From assembly GCA_028284565.1 (NCBI GenBank), contig JANQRM010000694.1:1-17954 (forward strand): a DNA stretch of 17,954 bases, written 5' to 3'. Both the position numbers and the translations under genes were made by a program. Under the pieces are notes generated by a model, which worked only from the letters and a program-made list of their open reading frames with translations, searched no databases and was not told the origin of the DNA. This DNA comes from Anaerolineae bacterium (GTDB lineage Bacteria > Chloroflexota > Anaerolineae > Aggregatilineales > Phototrophicaceae). Of the stretch, positions 1 to 7,606 are shown piece after piece; position 1 is the stretch's first letter, and every line of letters begins with the position of its first letter.

Positions 1-546
1 TGGACCCGAACAGGGATAAGCGTGTTGAAGATAGGTGCGGGTTACATAGGATGCCGCTGTCGCCACCCGACAATGGGCTTTCAAAGAATTAATTAACCGA
101 TAGCGCAAGATGGGACGGAGGGGGTTTCGCATGGTTCCCCGTGCAAAGGTAATAGCGGGGTCACTGGTGACTTCGACACCAAAGGGGAAGTTCATCTTGG
201 TCATTTTCGGGACAAGGGTATCTGCACTGACACCGGGAATTCGCATGATGACCGCATCTTTTGCTGTGAATGCTTGGAGCGTGCTTTTGTGAACGGCGTT
301 TCGCTGACGAATATAGCCGACCATACCGTGATAATGGGGGAGTGGGAGGATGGTTACACCATCTCCATCGGCGCGACGGTGAGACTCGGTCACGCTAGGC
401 ACATCTTGCACGCGGGATAATACCTTCACATGGTCGAACACTTGGAGATAACGGTCAAAGAAAGGGTAGGGATATTGGTCAGGAGTCCAAACATGACCAT
501 CTGGTGTGCGTTGAAAGCGTTGTTCCAATGTAACGAGTGCGTGCAT
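1..546 (-). CDS. Glycosyltransferase, GT4-like N-terminal part (cut by left edge)
   Basis: The frame is open from an ATG at 546 to the first base of the window (182 codons, no stop), so the C-terminal half is missing. The protein starts MHALVTLEQRFQRTPDGHVW, followed by a Pro/Tyr-rich stretch and an F-D-RYLQVFD segment, then LPLPHYHGM and DAVIMRIPG. I recognise this arrangement from the N-terminal domain of GT-B glycosyltransferases (GT4-like) in exopolysaccharide clusters. These enzymes move a sugar from a nucleotide-sugar donor onto a lipid-linked glycan at the inner face of the membrane. It is the last visible gene of the minus-strand operon, 47 bases after the O-antigen ligase gene, with a weak AGAAGGA ribosome-binding site about 14 bases upstream. 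The catalytic C-terminal E-x7-E region lies outside the window, so donor and acceptor cannot be guessed. Confidence 0.8.
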   Translation of the reverse strand, partial: MHALVTLEQRFQRTPDGHVWTPDQYPYPFFDRYLQVFDHVKVLSRVQDVPSVTESHRRADGDGVTILPLPHYHGMVGYIRQRNAVHKSTLQAFTAKDAVIMRIPGVSADTLVPKMTKMNFPFGVEVTSDPAITFARGTMRNPLRPILRYRLINSLKAHCRVATAASYVTRTYLQHAYPCSGP

Positions 547-593
547 GGTCGGTTCTCTGATCCTTCTCGTGACTTTAGATAGCAGACACTTGC

Positions 594-1997
594 TTATTGA
601 CTCGATTGAGCCATCACAACAGGGTCTTGTTCATGAACGGTGCGTGCATAGAGACTTAAGGCGAGACATGCCATAAAGAAGGGTAGCCATTGTCCGCGAT
701 GTGGAACTGGATGAAAGACATCCAGTGTAAGCGCGGTGAAGAGCAAAACAATCACCGTCCAAAAGAGACCCCGAATCGGGAAGTCCCATCGCCACAGACT
801 TCTCAATATGCGTCCCATAGCTAATAAGAAACCCATTAAGCCGATTAAACCAAGTTCAAAGATGACGCTCAGATAATTGTTATGTGAATAGAAGCCAGAG
901 TCTCTGGCAGTTCCCAAACCCGATCCCCAAACCCAGTGTCCTAGATTGCGGTTAAGCAGTTCAATGTGTGCTTTCCAAAAATCCGTTCGTCCAGAAAAAT
1001 TGCCACTATCTGCGGCTGAGGAGTCCACAATAGCGGCTTGCCGTTGAATAGCGTCCTCAAATACCTCTTCAAAGATTCCCTCAGCAAAGGCAAAGAGAAT
1101 ACCACCGATAGCCACCAAGAAGATTGCGATGAAATAGAGCGGACTGCGCCCCAAAATATCTACTAGCATAATCATCGTAAAGATGAGCATCGCAACAAAA
1201 CCTGTGCGACTTCCACTGACAAAGGTTGCGCCAATGCACAGGATCATCAACAAATAATTGCGGAGCGTGTTTTTACCTCGACTCAGGGACATCAATAATC
1301 CCATCATCAGGAGAACCTGCGAGGCAACGATCCCATGATTATAGCTTATCGTTCCTAACCCATCCTGACTGACATCAAATTTGCGATAGAGACCCGCCCA
1401 TGGTCCAGATACATCCAGATTATCGGGTAATTGTGCGCTGAGTTGGGCAGGTGTGACGACTTCAAAAAACACCAGAAAAATCAGGATGCAATTAACAACA
1501 ATGACCAGCACCATAATCCGTTCCAATGATTGATAGCGTTTGACGGTCATTGGGATGCGGGAAATCACCCAAAACGCGATGCCCATCTGCACCAGACGGT
1601 ACATGGAGTTCGCGCCATAGACTAAGCCTTCTGAACCTTGTATGTAGCGTAGTCCTAACCAATCAGACCAAATCGTTAAGGTAAGGTAATTTAGGAGAAA
1701 AACTGCGAAAATTACGATGAAGTAGTGCCATATTGGACGATGGGATTCTGCCATCTGCCCACGATAGAGTATGCCAGCACCAAACATCAAGAGTATCGTG
1801 ATATCTTGGATAGTTGGGAAGATAGCCCATGAGGGACCAACTGGCAAAATAGGAACCAAATACATCTGTGAGAGCAACATCAAGCACAATGCCCAAAAAG
1901 CAAAGCGGCTGGCGTGAAGCCGTCTTTGAGAGTGAGTCGCGTCGCTCTCTTGACGTTTACCAATCGATAATTGCATGGGACGAGTCAAAGACGACAT
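594..1997 (-). CDS. O-antigen ligase / Wzy-type polymerase family membrane protein
   Basis: A 467-aa polytopic membrane protein with about ten or more hydrophobic segments. It carries hallmarks of the Wzy_C / O-antigen ligase family: SGSRTG at residues 261-266 at the start of the conserved domain, SGRTDFWK at 335-342, GSGLGT at 358-363 and SHNNYL at 371-376 with its conserved His, followed by a hydrophobic ELGLIG segment. Members join undecaprenyl-linked glycans, either polymerising repeat units or ligating them to an acceptor. Which of the two applies cannot be told from sequence. The start at 1997 has a good GGAGG ribosome-binding site about 10 bases upstream. The gene follows the flippase gene after a 23-base gap and precedes the glycosyltransferase by 47 bases, all on one strand, so an operon is likely. 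Confidence 0.85.
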   Translation of the reverse strand: MSSLTRPMQLSIGKRQESDATHSQRRLHASRFAFWALCLMLLSQMYLVPILPVGPSWAIFPTIQDITILLMFGAGILYRGQMAESHRPIWHYFIVIFAVFLLNYLTLTIWSDWLGLRYIQGSEGLVYGANSMYRLVQMGIAFWVISRIPMTVKRYQSLERIMVLVIVVNCILIFLVFFEVVTPAQLSAQLPDNLDVSGPWAGLYRKFDVSQDGLGTISYNHGIVASQVLLMMGLLMSLSRGKNTLRNYLLMILCIGATFVSGSRTGFVAMLIFTMIMLVDILGRSPLYFIAIFLVAIGGILFAFAEGIFEEVFEDAIQRQAAIVDSSAADSGNFSGRTDFWKAHIELLNRNLGHWVWGSGLGTARDSGFYSHNNYLSVIFELGLIGLMGFLLAMGRILRSLWRWDFPIRGLFWTVIVLLFTALTLDVFHPVPHRGQWLPFFMACLALSLYARTVHEQDPVVMAQSSQ

Positions 1998-2020
1998 CGC
2001 TACACATCCTCCAAAGAAAC

Positions 2021-3391
2021 TTAGATTGCCTCAGGGACATCCAGATTATCCGGTTTCAGTTTACCCGCTGATTGCATGCCACGTCGCAGAGCGACAACGA
2101 GCGCAACGAGGGATGTAATGAGTTTGACAAAGCCACTAACTGATAATGCCATCCCCGCTCCGACCAAATTATATTCTGGAATGAGAATCAAGGAGGAAAT
2201 ACCAGTTGTGATTGCGGTAATAGTTACCAAAATGACTTGGGAACGATAGGCACGTATGGCTGTGAGAACATAACCTAAGAAGGAGCCAATGTATAGCATG
2301 CTAGAGGCAATCATCAGCCAGACGAAGGCATCGATTTCTTCAGCATATTCAGGTTGATATAGGAGCGTGATAATCTCCCGACCCAGCAAGAGACTGCCAA
2401 TAATTCCAGCCAACCCCATGATGATGAGAATCCCCAACAGGATACCCAGCAAACGCAAAAAACCGCGCAGCTTTTTATCTAAAAAGAGGCTTGCCAAACG
2501 CGGCGTGGTAGCAAATCCCATTGCCATGACAACTGTTTCTCCGGCAACGGTCATATAGGACAATGATCCGAAAATTCCCAACGCGCCGATGCTGACACTG
2601 CTCTCAATCACATATCGAGGCAAATTGGGAACCAGCGAATTCAGCAAGGAGACAATACCGAGAGGTGCAACTACCCATGTTAGGCGAAGAAGCATTCGTG
2701 TATCAAAACGGGGACGTAAGGCTTCTCGCAAACTCGGAATGACTTCGTCATTTTTGGATTTTCGGCTCAGCATCACCTGATAACTATTGGGGATATCGTA
2801 GAACAGTAGGACCAAGAGCCATGCTATCGCTAAACCGGTCACTGCCCAGAACACACTGTTCGTAATCAAGACCATTGCTGTTAGGGTTACAAATGAAAAA
2901 ATCCCTTTAATAATTTGGGATTTGCCGATGTAATCCATCTGCTCGTATTGTTGGATTAAGCCAAAGAAGATGTCACTGAGCATCTCAAAGACTTTGGCAA
3001 TCCCCATCATCAAGATAATTACTAAGGCTTCAGTTGAATATTGAGATGCGAGTGAAATGATGATAATGGCGATATAACCGACAATTGAGCTAATGATACG
3101 TTGACCAAAGTAATCGCCAAAGCTGTATTCTTGTTTAACATCGGCGGCTTGGACATTTCTCAGTTGTGCGTTTGCCAGCATGATAATGGGGGCAGTAACG
3201 GATAAACCAAGCGTGAACAACCCCACCATCTCTTTTGTCCCAGCTTTGGCTAAGACAATCAGCATTGCCCATTGCAGAGCGGCATAGACGACATTGCCGA
3301 TAAAAGCCCACGAGAAGTTGCGACGAAGGGAGAGCGGTTGGGTGCGTTTGGGTTTGTCTGCGCGGGCAGAGACTTGGGACATAGGAGCCAT
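2021..3391 (-). CDS. Oligosaccharide flippase (Wzx/PST-type, MOP superfamily)
   Basis: A 456-aa protein with about 12 hydrophobic helices and a basic N-terminal tail (residues 1-25). The first helix region carries FSWAFIGNVVYAALQWAMLI, the typical opening of polysaccharide-biosynthesis (PST/Wzx) flippases, and the second half repeats the pattern around residues 240-440. Flippases of this type turn lipid-linked oligosaccharide units from the cytoplasmic to the outer face of the membrane. It is the first gene of the visible minus-strand exopolysaccharide operon, followed 23 bases later by the O-antigen ligase/polymerase, a classic Wzx/Wzy pairing. I kept the ATG at 3391; a second ATG three codons in is possible and neither has a clear ribosome-binding site. 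Substrate unknown. Confidence 0.85.
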   Translation of the reverse strand: MAPMSQVSARADKPKRTQPLSLRRNFSWAFIGNVVYAALQWAMLIVLAKAGTKEMVGLFTLGLSVTAPIIMLANAQLRNVQAADVKQEYSFGDYFGQRIISSIVGYIAIIIISLASQYSTEALVIILMMGIAKVFEMLSDIFFGLIQQYEQMDYIGKSQIIKGIFSFVTLTAMVLITNSVFWAVTGLAIAWLLVLLFYDIPNSYQVMLSRKSKNDEVIPSLREALRPRFDTRMLLRLTWVVAPLGIVSLLNSLVPNLPRYVIESSVSIGALGIFGSLSYMTVAGETVVMAMGFATTPRLASLFLDKKLRGFLRLLGILLGILIIMGLAGIIGSLLLGREIITLLYQPEYAEEIDAFVWLMIASSMLYIGSFLGYVLTAIRAYRSQVILVTITAITTGISSLILIPEYNLVGAGMALSVSGFVKLITSLVALVVALRRGMQSAGKLKPDNLDVPEAI

Positions 3392-3655
3392 TTCTGGTTT
3401 CTAGGACAGTTTTAGTCTAAGAAAACTAATCTGCAATCAATCTCATCCTAATGGGTTTTGGTCATTCTTGCAAAGGGTAAGGGTGTTGACTTCAAAGAAT
3501 TAGGATAACGTCGCCCCCTATCTTAACATTTCGGAAGGTTACAGTCAAGGGTTTGAGTCATATTGGAGTTAAGAATAAAATTGTTGTCATCGATAAGGAG
3601 CATATAGCGAGACCGGAATATTGCAGATAACAATAGAGGCAATTGGAGGCAAAGA

Positions 3656-3685
3656 TTCAAGCTGTCGGTTTGCCTACGGCTTGAA
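3656..3685 (+). terminator. Orphan hairpin with trailing T-rich tract
   Basis: TTCAAGC (3656-3662) pairs perfectly with GCTTGAA (3679-3685). The six inner positions TGTCGG and CCTACG add further pairs with one wobble and one mismatch around a TTTG loop, giving a 13-position stem. On the plus strand it is followed by TGCTTTTCTT, so it resembles a Rho-independent terminator. No plus-strand gene ends upstream of it; it could end a small RNA or be a palindromic repeat. Confidence 0.45.
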
Positions 3686-3701
3686 TGCTTTTCTTATGTT
3701 G

Positions 3702-3731
3702 TTGGTACATATAGTGTAAGCTATTGATAAT
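3702..3731 (+). promoter_or_regulatory. Candidate sigma-70-type promoter of the SGNH operon
   Basis: TTGGTA (3702-3707) and GATAAT (3726-3731, five of six matches to TATAAT) are separated by 18 bases. They lie about 50 bases upstream of the first gene of the plus-strand unit. Consensus matching only. Confidence 0.4.
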
Positions 3732-3782
3732 TTACGATTGCTACTATCATCGAAAAGTGAATTTGAGGAAAGAACGTTGTCG

Positions 3783-4889
3783 ATGCGTCACGGATTATTA
3801 ATCGTAGTTTTTTGGATGTGCTTGCTCGTATCATCGGCGCAAGCGGGTTATGAAGGCAATGCCTATCAGCATGTTGGGCTATATGCGGGTCCCGGCGAGA
3901 CTTATGAAACTGTTGGACAGTTACGAGCAGGAATGCCCTTTATGCTAGAAGCGCGTAATCAGGTGGGCAATTGGGTACAACTGGTCAACCCAGAGGAGGA
4001 GTCGATTGCGGGTTGGGCGTTAACGGGTCGCTTGCCAGTCGAGGGCTTGCAACTCAGCCAGCTGGACATCACTGATTTGCCCGATGCCGACCCCGCCTTT
4101 ATTGAAGCGCAACTCGAAGAATATCAACTTCTGTTTAGCACACCCATTATCCCTGAGATTCATCCCGATATGGTCGATGTCTTCCTGCGTGGGCAATCCT
4201 ATGGCAATCGCATGAATGTCCTCGCACGGGTTGGAGACTGCAACACGGCGGCATCTCGTTTCCTGACACCTGTCAGTGATGGCAACTTCGACTTGGGTGC
4301 ATACGACCATCTAAATAATGCAACCGAGTTCTTTGGCGAATCCTTTGCCGAATCGCATGTGAGTGCGCGGGTAGGTTTCAATGTCTCCTCCGTATTCGAC
4401 CCGCTGTGGGCGCAAGCAGAACAATGCAATCCCAACGAACACCCGCTTGGTTGTACCTACCGCACCTCACAACCTGCTGTCTCCGTCATCATGTTCGGTC
4501 AAAATGATGTCATCGTCCTCAATGCCGAACAGTACGAAGCTAATCTACGTAAAATCATCGTAGAATCACTCGATTCGGGAATTATTCCCATTATCGGGAC
4601 ATTCACCAATTCACCCGATTACACCAATTACTTCCACAAAGTACTGACCTACAATACCATTAACATCCAATTGGCAAACGAGTATCATGTCCCTCTTATG
4701 AACTTCTGGCTAGCGGCGCGTCATCTACCACGACGAGGCATTGGAGAGGACTTCGCTCATCTGACGGATGCAGGCGGGGGTGTTGTCTTCGATGGACAAG
4801 AAGCACAGTTCGGCTTGACCTTATACAATTTAGTGGTGCTACAGGTGCTAGATGAAATTCAACGGACGATTATTGATGAACATGCCTAA
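3783..4889 (+). CDS. Secreted SH3b-SGNH-like protein with Cys at the nucleophile position
   Basis: I use the ATG at 3783 (368 aa), which begins a signal peptide (MRHGLLIVVFWMCLLVSSAQA). A TTG at 3777 in the same frame is better spaced (about 6-8 bases) from GAGGAA and may be the true start. Residues 27-82 look like a bacterial SH3 domain (LYAGPGETYETVGQL, then GNWVQL). From about 130 on is an SGNH/GDSL-like fold: VGDCNTA at 150-156 (block I, Cys153 where Ser is expected), GQNDV at 239-243 (block III Asn) and D323-x2-H326 (block V). SGNH enzymes hydrolyse or transfer acyl esters, often on surface glycans, and SH3b domains bind cell wall. The paralogue at 5304-6419 aligns through the whole length and keeps Ser153. 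The Cys change could mean altered chemistry or a binding-only role. It overlaps the following lipoprotein gene. Confidence 0.8.
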   Translation: MRHGLLIVVFWMCLLVSSAQAGYEGNAYQHVGLYAGPGETYETVGQLRAGMPFMLEARNQVGNWVQLVNPEEESIAGWALTGRLPVEGLQLSQLDITDLPDADPAFIEAQLEEYQLLFSTPIIPEIHPDMVDVFLRGQSYGNRMNVLARVGDCNTAASRFLTPVSDGNFDLGAYDHLNNATEFFGESFAESHVSARVGFNVSSVFDPLWAQAEQCNPNEHPLGCTYRTSQPAVSVIMFGQNDVIVLNAEQYEANLRKIIVESLDSGIIPIIGTFTNSPDYTNYFHKVLTYNTINIQLANEYHVPLMNFWLAARHLPRRGIGEDFAHLTDAGGGVVFDGQEAQFGLTLYNLVVLQVLDEIQRTIIDEHA

Positions 4890-5283
4890 ACAACTGTTTA
4901 TTTTGATCCTGCTTGTCTTAGGGATTATCACCGCCTGCGACCAAGCAACCACCCCTGCGAATGAGGTGGTGCTGTCTTATCTCCAATCCCTAGTGGAAGG
5001 CGACGCGGATAGTTTACGGAGTCTCTCCTGTGCCAGTTTGGAATCCGGAGCCATCGCGCGTGCCAGTTCCTTCGCCTCTGTGGATGCGAGCGTGGAAGAT
5101 GCTGTATGCACAGTGGATGGTACGGATGGCGATTTTACCCGCGTGACCTGTACTGGCGATATTTTGTTTGTCTACGGCACAGGGGAGGATGCAGTCGAAG
5201 AACGCTTGCCCTTGACCAGTTATCGGACCATTCAAGAAAATGGTGAATGGCGATTCTGTGGCGAGGCAGAGACTAGCGAATAG
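4876..5283 (+). CDS. Small lipoprotein, NTF2-like / DUF4878-like
   Basis: From the ATG at 4876 this encodes 135 aa; ATGs at 4852 and 4882 are alternatives. MNMPKQLFILILLVLGIITAC is a lipoprotein signal with the lipobox ITAC, so Cys21 would be lipidated and the protein anchored at the outer face of the membrane. The mature part begins with a short Thr/Pro linker and VVLSYLQSLVEGDADSLRSL, which resembles the first helix of NTF2-like/DUF4878 domains, followed by a beta-rich half. Four more cysteines (in LSCAS, AVCTV, VTCTG, RFCGE) could form two disulfides. The gene overlaps the upstream SH3b-SGNH gene by 14 bases and precedes its paralogue by 20, so the three are probably translated as a coupled unit. 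No enzymatic function is evident. Confidence 0.75.
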   Translation: MNMPKQLFILILLVLGIITACDQATTPANEVVLSYLQSLVEGDADSLRSLSCASLESGAIARASSFASVDASVEDAVCTVDGTDGDFTRVTCTGDILFVYGTGEDAVEERLPLTSYRTIQENGEWRFCGEAETSE

Positions 5284-5303
5284 GTCAGTATCTAGGTGAT
5301 GAG

Positions 5304-6419
5304 ATGGTAAGTATCTTATCAACATTGTTGTCTTTCCCTAGGGGCGTACAGCTGTACGCTCTTATCCTGTGTGCTATGTGCTTTTCACTATCTCCCCTAC
5401 ACGCACAAGGTGTCGACACCCGCGTTGTGGATTCAGGGACACACCCCATCTACCGCTTTCCCGATACCGTCAGTCCGATTGATTATTGGATGCAACCGAA
5501 TTCCGAAATGCGCTTAATTGGGCAGTATCTCGATGGCACTTGGCTACAGGTAGAGTCCATCTATGGCGAGACAGGCTGGATGCAAGCCGAGTCTATTGTT
5601 CTGGATGTCGATTTAACCGCACTTCCCGAAATTGACATTTCTGCCGATATGGTGCTGGATAACACCTACTACTGGAACATCACCCCTTACACTCGTGGAA
5701 TCTTCCTCTATGGACAGGAGTTGGGCAATCGTATCGACTATTTCTCCAAAGTTGGAGATAGCATCACGGTCAATCAGGCTTTTCTCACACCTTTTGGCAA
5801 AAATATCCATTCGCTCCAAGAGTACGGCTATCTTGGCATTGTGATTGATTATTTCAATCAAGTCGGAACCTTTAATGCTTTCCGAGCCACCTCTAACGCC
5901 GCCGAAACCAGTTGGACAACCCGCGATGTGTTGCAAATCGTCCGCAATGACCGACTTGGCTGTCGCAACTTCGAGACTCGGCTGGAATGTGAGTATCGGC
6001 TAGAGCGTCCGATGCTGGCATTGATTATGCTGGGGACGAATGATGTGCATGGTGTCCCACTCCAAGAATATGAAGCCAACTTGCGCGAAATCGTCGAAAT
6101 CTCAATTGAGCATGGCGTGATTCCTGTGCTGAGTACCATCCCACCGCAACTTGGTTGGGATTTTCAGGTGCGTCAATACAACCGTGTCATTGTGAATGTC
6201 GCGGGTTTGTATCAAGTCCCACTGTGGAATTATTGGTTAGCGATGACAGAACTTCCCAGTTTAGGCTTGTCCTTCGATGGGGTGCATCCCTCATCACCGC
6301 CCGATGGCGCACATACGACCAACTTCACGCCTGAATTTTTGCAATATGGCTATACCAAGCGCAACCTTATGGCTTTGGAAATCCTCCACTTATTGTTGTT
6401 CCGCGTGATTTATGCTTGA
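5304..6419 (+). CDS. Secreted SH3b-SGNH hydrolase-like protein
   Basis: A 371-aa protein with a signal peptide ending near PLHAQG (residues 31-36), then an SH3b-like region (about 40-98, with GTWLQVESIYGETGWM) and an SGNH/GDSL-like domain. Block I is VGDSITV at 150-156 with Ser153; block III is GTND at 244-247; block V is D325-G-V-H328. All catalytic positions of an SGNH esterase or acetyltransferase are therefore present. It is a paralogue of the product of 3783-4889: YGQELGNR, EYEANLREIVE and VPLWNYWLA all have close counterparts, and a Cys pair (C220, C229) sits at the same C-x8-C spacing as C215/C224 there. The ATG at 5304 has AGGTGA a few bases upstream. A palindromic repeat lies inside the signal-peptide codons. 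Likely extracytoplasmic, acting on surface polysaccharide or cell wall. Confidence 0.82.
   Translation: MVSILSTLLSFPRGVQLYALILCAMCFSLSPLHAQGVDTRVVDSGTHPIYRFPDTVSPIDYWMQPNSEMRLIGQYLDGTWLQVESIYGETGWMQAESIVLDVDLTALPEIDISADMVLDNTYYWNITPYTRGIFLYGQELGNRIDYFSKVGDSITVNQAFLTPFGKNIHSLQEYGYLGIVIDYFNQVGTFNAFRATSNAAETSWTTRDVLQIVRNDRLGCRNFETRLECEYRLERPMLALIMLGTNDVHGVPLQEYEANLREIVEISIEHGVIPVLSTIPPQLGWDFQVRQYNRVIVNVAGLYQVPLWNYWLAMTELPSLGLSFDGVHPSSPPDGAHTTNFTPEFLQYGYTKRNLMALEILHLLLFRVIYA
5339..5365 (+). repeat. Palindromic repeat copy A (within signal-peptide codons)
   Basis: A perfect 16-base palindrome GCGTACAGCTGTACGC (5344-5359), flanked by TAGGG on the left and TCTTAT on the right. The same architecture occurs on the minus strand at 10959-10987: both share TAGGGGCGTAC at one end and GTACG followed by CTTAT at the other. 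Here it is read in frame as Pro-Arg-Gly-Val-Gln-Leu-Tyr-Ala-Leu inside the secretion signal. Confidence 0.6.
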
Positions 6420-6428
6420 GTTGTCCCC

Positions 6429-7583
6429 ATGACTCAATGGATGTGGCTGACGAATCCCGAACAACCTTACACTTGGGGAGTTATCTTTCGCATAGTCATT
6501 AAGGCAGGGGTGTTGTTCGTCCTCTGTAATTTACTCTGGGCGATGACGAATCCCTTGCCGTTCCTGAGTCAATTCTCACTCTATAACACGGTTGTATCAG
6601 GTCGTGAGCGTTTGCCCTTTGGTGAGAATGCACGTGCCTACAACTTGAGTTTGAATAACCTCGATGCGATGTTCGCCTCTCATAGCATCAGCCAACCGAA
6701 AGGGGAGGATGAGTTTCGGGTGATGGTGATTGGCGATTCGAGTGTGTGGGGGATATTGCTCGAAAATGACGATACGCTCACAGGCTACCTGAATACAATG
6801 GCTTTATCCACAGACGATGGACGACAAGTGCGCTCCTATAATTTGGGGCATCCCATCCTCTCATTGACCAAAGACTTACTTATCCTAGACAGGGCAATGG
6901 ATTACCAACCGGATATGGTTATCTGGTTGACTACCTTGCGCTCGTTTCCGCGCGATAAGCAGACTTTTCCGCCGATTGTCCATAACAATGCCAAAGCCGT
7001 GCGCGAATTGATTGAGACTTATGACCTGAACTTAAATCCTGCCGATGAAACATTTGTTGAACTCACACTCTGGGATGGAACAATTATCGGTCAGCGTCGA
7101 GAGCTGGCGGATTGGTTACACTTGCAACTCTATGGCATTATGTGGCAAAGCACAGGAATCGACCAAGTCTATCCAGAGACTTACGACTTACGCTCCGAAG
7201 ATTTTGATACGGATATGTCTTGGGGTGGGTATGATGAACCGACTAACCTCACCGAAGATGACTTAGCTTTTGATGTCATCCGTGCTGGATTTGAGTTGGT
7301 AGGGGAAATACCTCTCTTGCTTGTCAACGAACCCATCTTTGTTAGCGAGGGTGAAAACAGCGACCTCCATTATAATGCATGGTACCCCCGCTGGGCATTT
7401 GATTCGTATCGCGCGTTATACACAGACTTAGCCGAGTCCGAAGGCTGGCAACTTCTCGATGTCTGGGATGGTATCGCTGGCGACGAATTCACCGATAGCC
7501 CCGTCCATCTGACCCCCACTGGTTCACAACAATTGGCGAAAACTATAGCCGAAACACTCCTGTCGCTTTTAAAAGAATCATAG
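6429..7583 (+). CDS. Membrane-anchored SGNH/GDSL hydrolase-like protein
   Basis: A 384-aa protein with one N-terminal hydrophobic helix (about residues 18-38) and an extracytoplasmic SGNH-like domain. Block I is VMVIGDSSVWG (GDS at 102-104), followed by YNLGHPILSLTKDLLILD and a PDMVIWL strand. The C-terminal catalytic dyad is D356-x3-H360 in DSPVHLTPTGSQQLA. This subfamily, known to me from Chloroflexota and cyanobacteria, resembles AlgX/DltD-like acyl-transfer partners and often sits near membrane-bound O-acyltransferases (MBOAT); none is visible here. It differs from the two upstream SH3b-SGNH proteins in having no SH3b domain and a membrane anchor. It starts 9 bases after the previous stop, without a good ribosome-binding site, so coupling is likely. 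Probable role: O-acyl modification or de-esterification of exported polysaccharide. Confidence 0.78.
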   Translation: MTQWMWLTNPEQPYTWGVIFRIVIKAGVLFVLCNLLWAMTNPLPFLSQFSLYNTVVSGRERLPFGENARAYNLSLNNLDAMFASHSISQPKGEDEFRVMVIGDSSVWGILLENDDTLTGYLNTMALSTDDGRQVRSYNLGHPILSLTKDLLILDRAMDYQPDMVIWLTTLRSFPRDKQTFPPIVHNNAKAVRELIETYDLNLNPADETFVELTLWDGTIIGQRRELADWLHLQLYGIMWQSTGIDQVYPETYDLRSEDFDTDMSWGGYDEPTNLTEDDLAFDVIRAGFELVGEIPLLLVNEPIFVSEGENSDLHYNAWYPRWAFDSYRALYTDLAESEGWQLLDVWDGIAGDEFTDSPVHLTPTGSQQLAKTIAETLLSLLKES

Positions 7584-7606
7584 ACCCAGACTCTACACTT
7601 AATTGA

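Larger units (their letters stand above)
3392..3782. other. Divergent intergenic region between exopolysaccharide and SGNH operons
   Basis: About 390 bases without a convincing gene, AT-richer than the flanks. It should hold promoters for both divergent operons. On the minus strand, TTGCAA (3470-3475), a 17-base spacer and TAGGAT (3447-3452) form a weak candidate for the flippase operon. On the plus strand there is a better candidate (listed separately) and a hairpin at 3656-3685. A small RNA is possible but not shown. Confidence 0.5.

Noticed and set aside
110..292. A 60-codon plus-strand frame near the left edge
   Set aside because: It is opposite the glycosyltransferase coding sequence, which has recognisable family motifs over the same bases.
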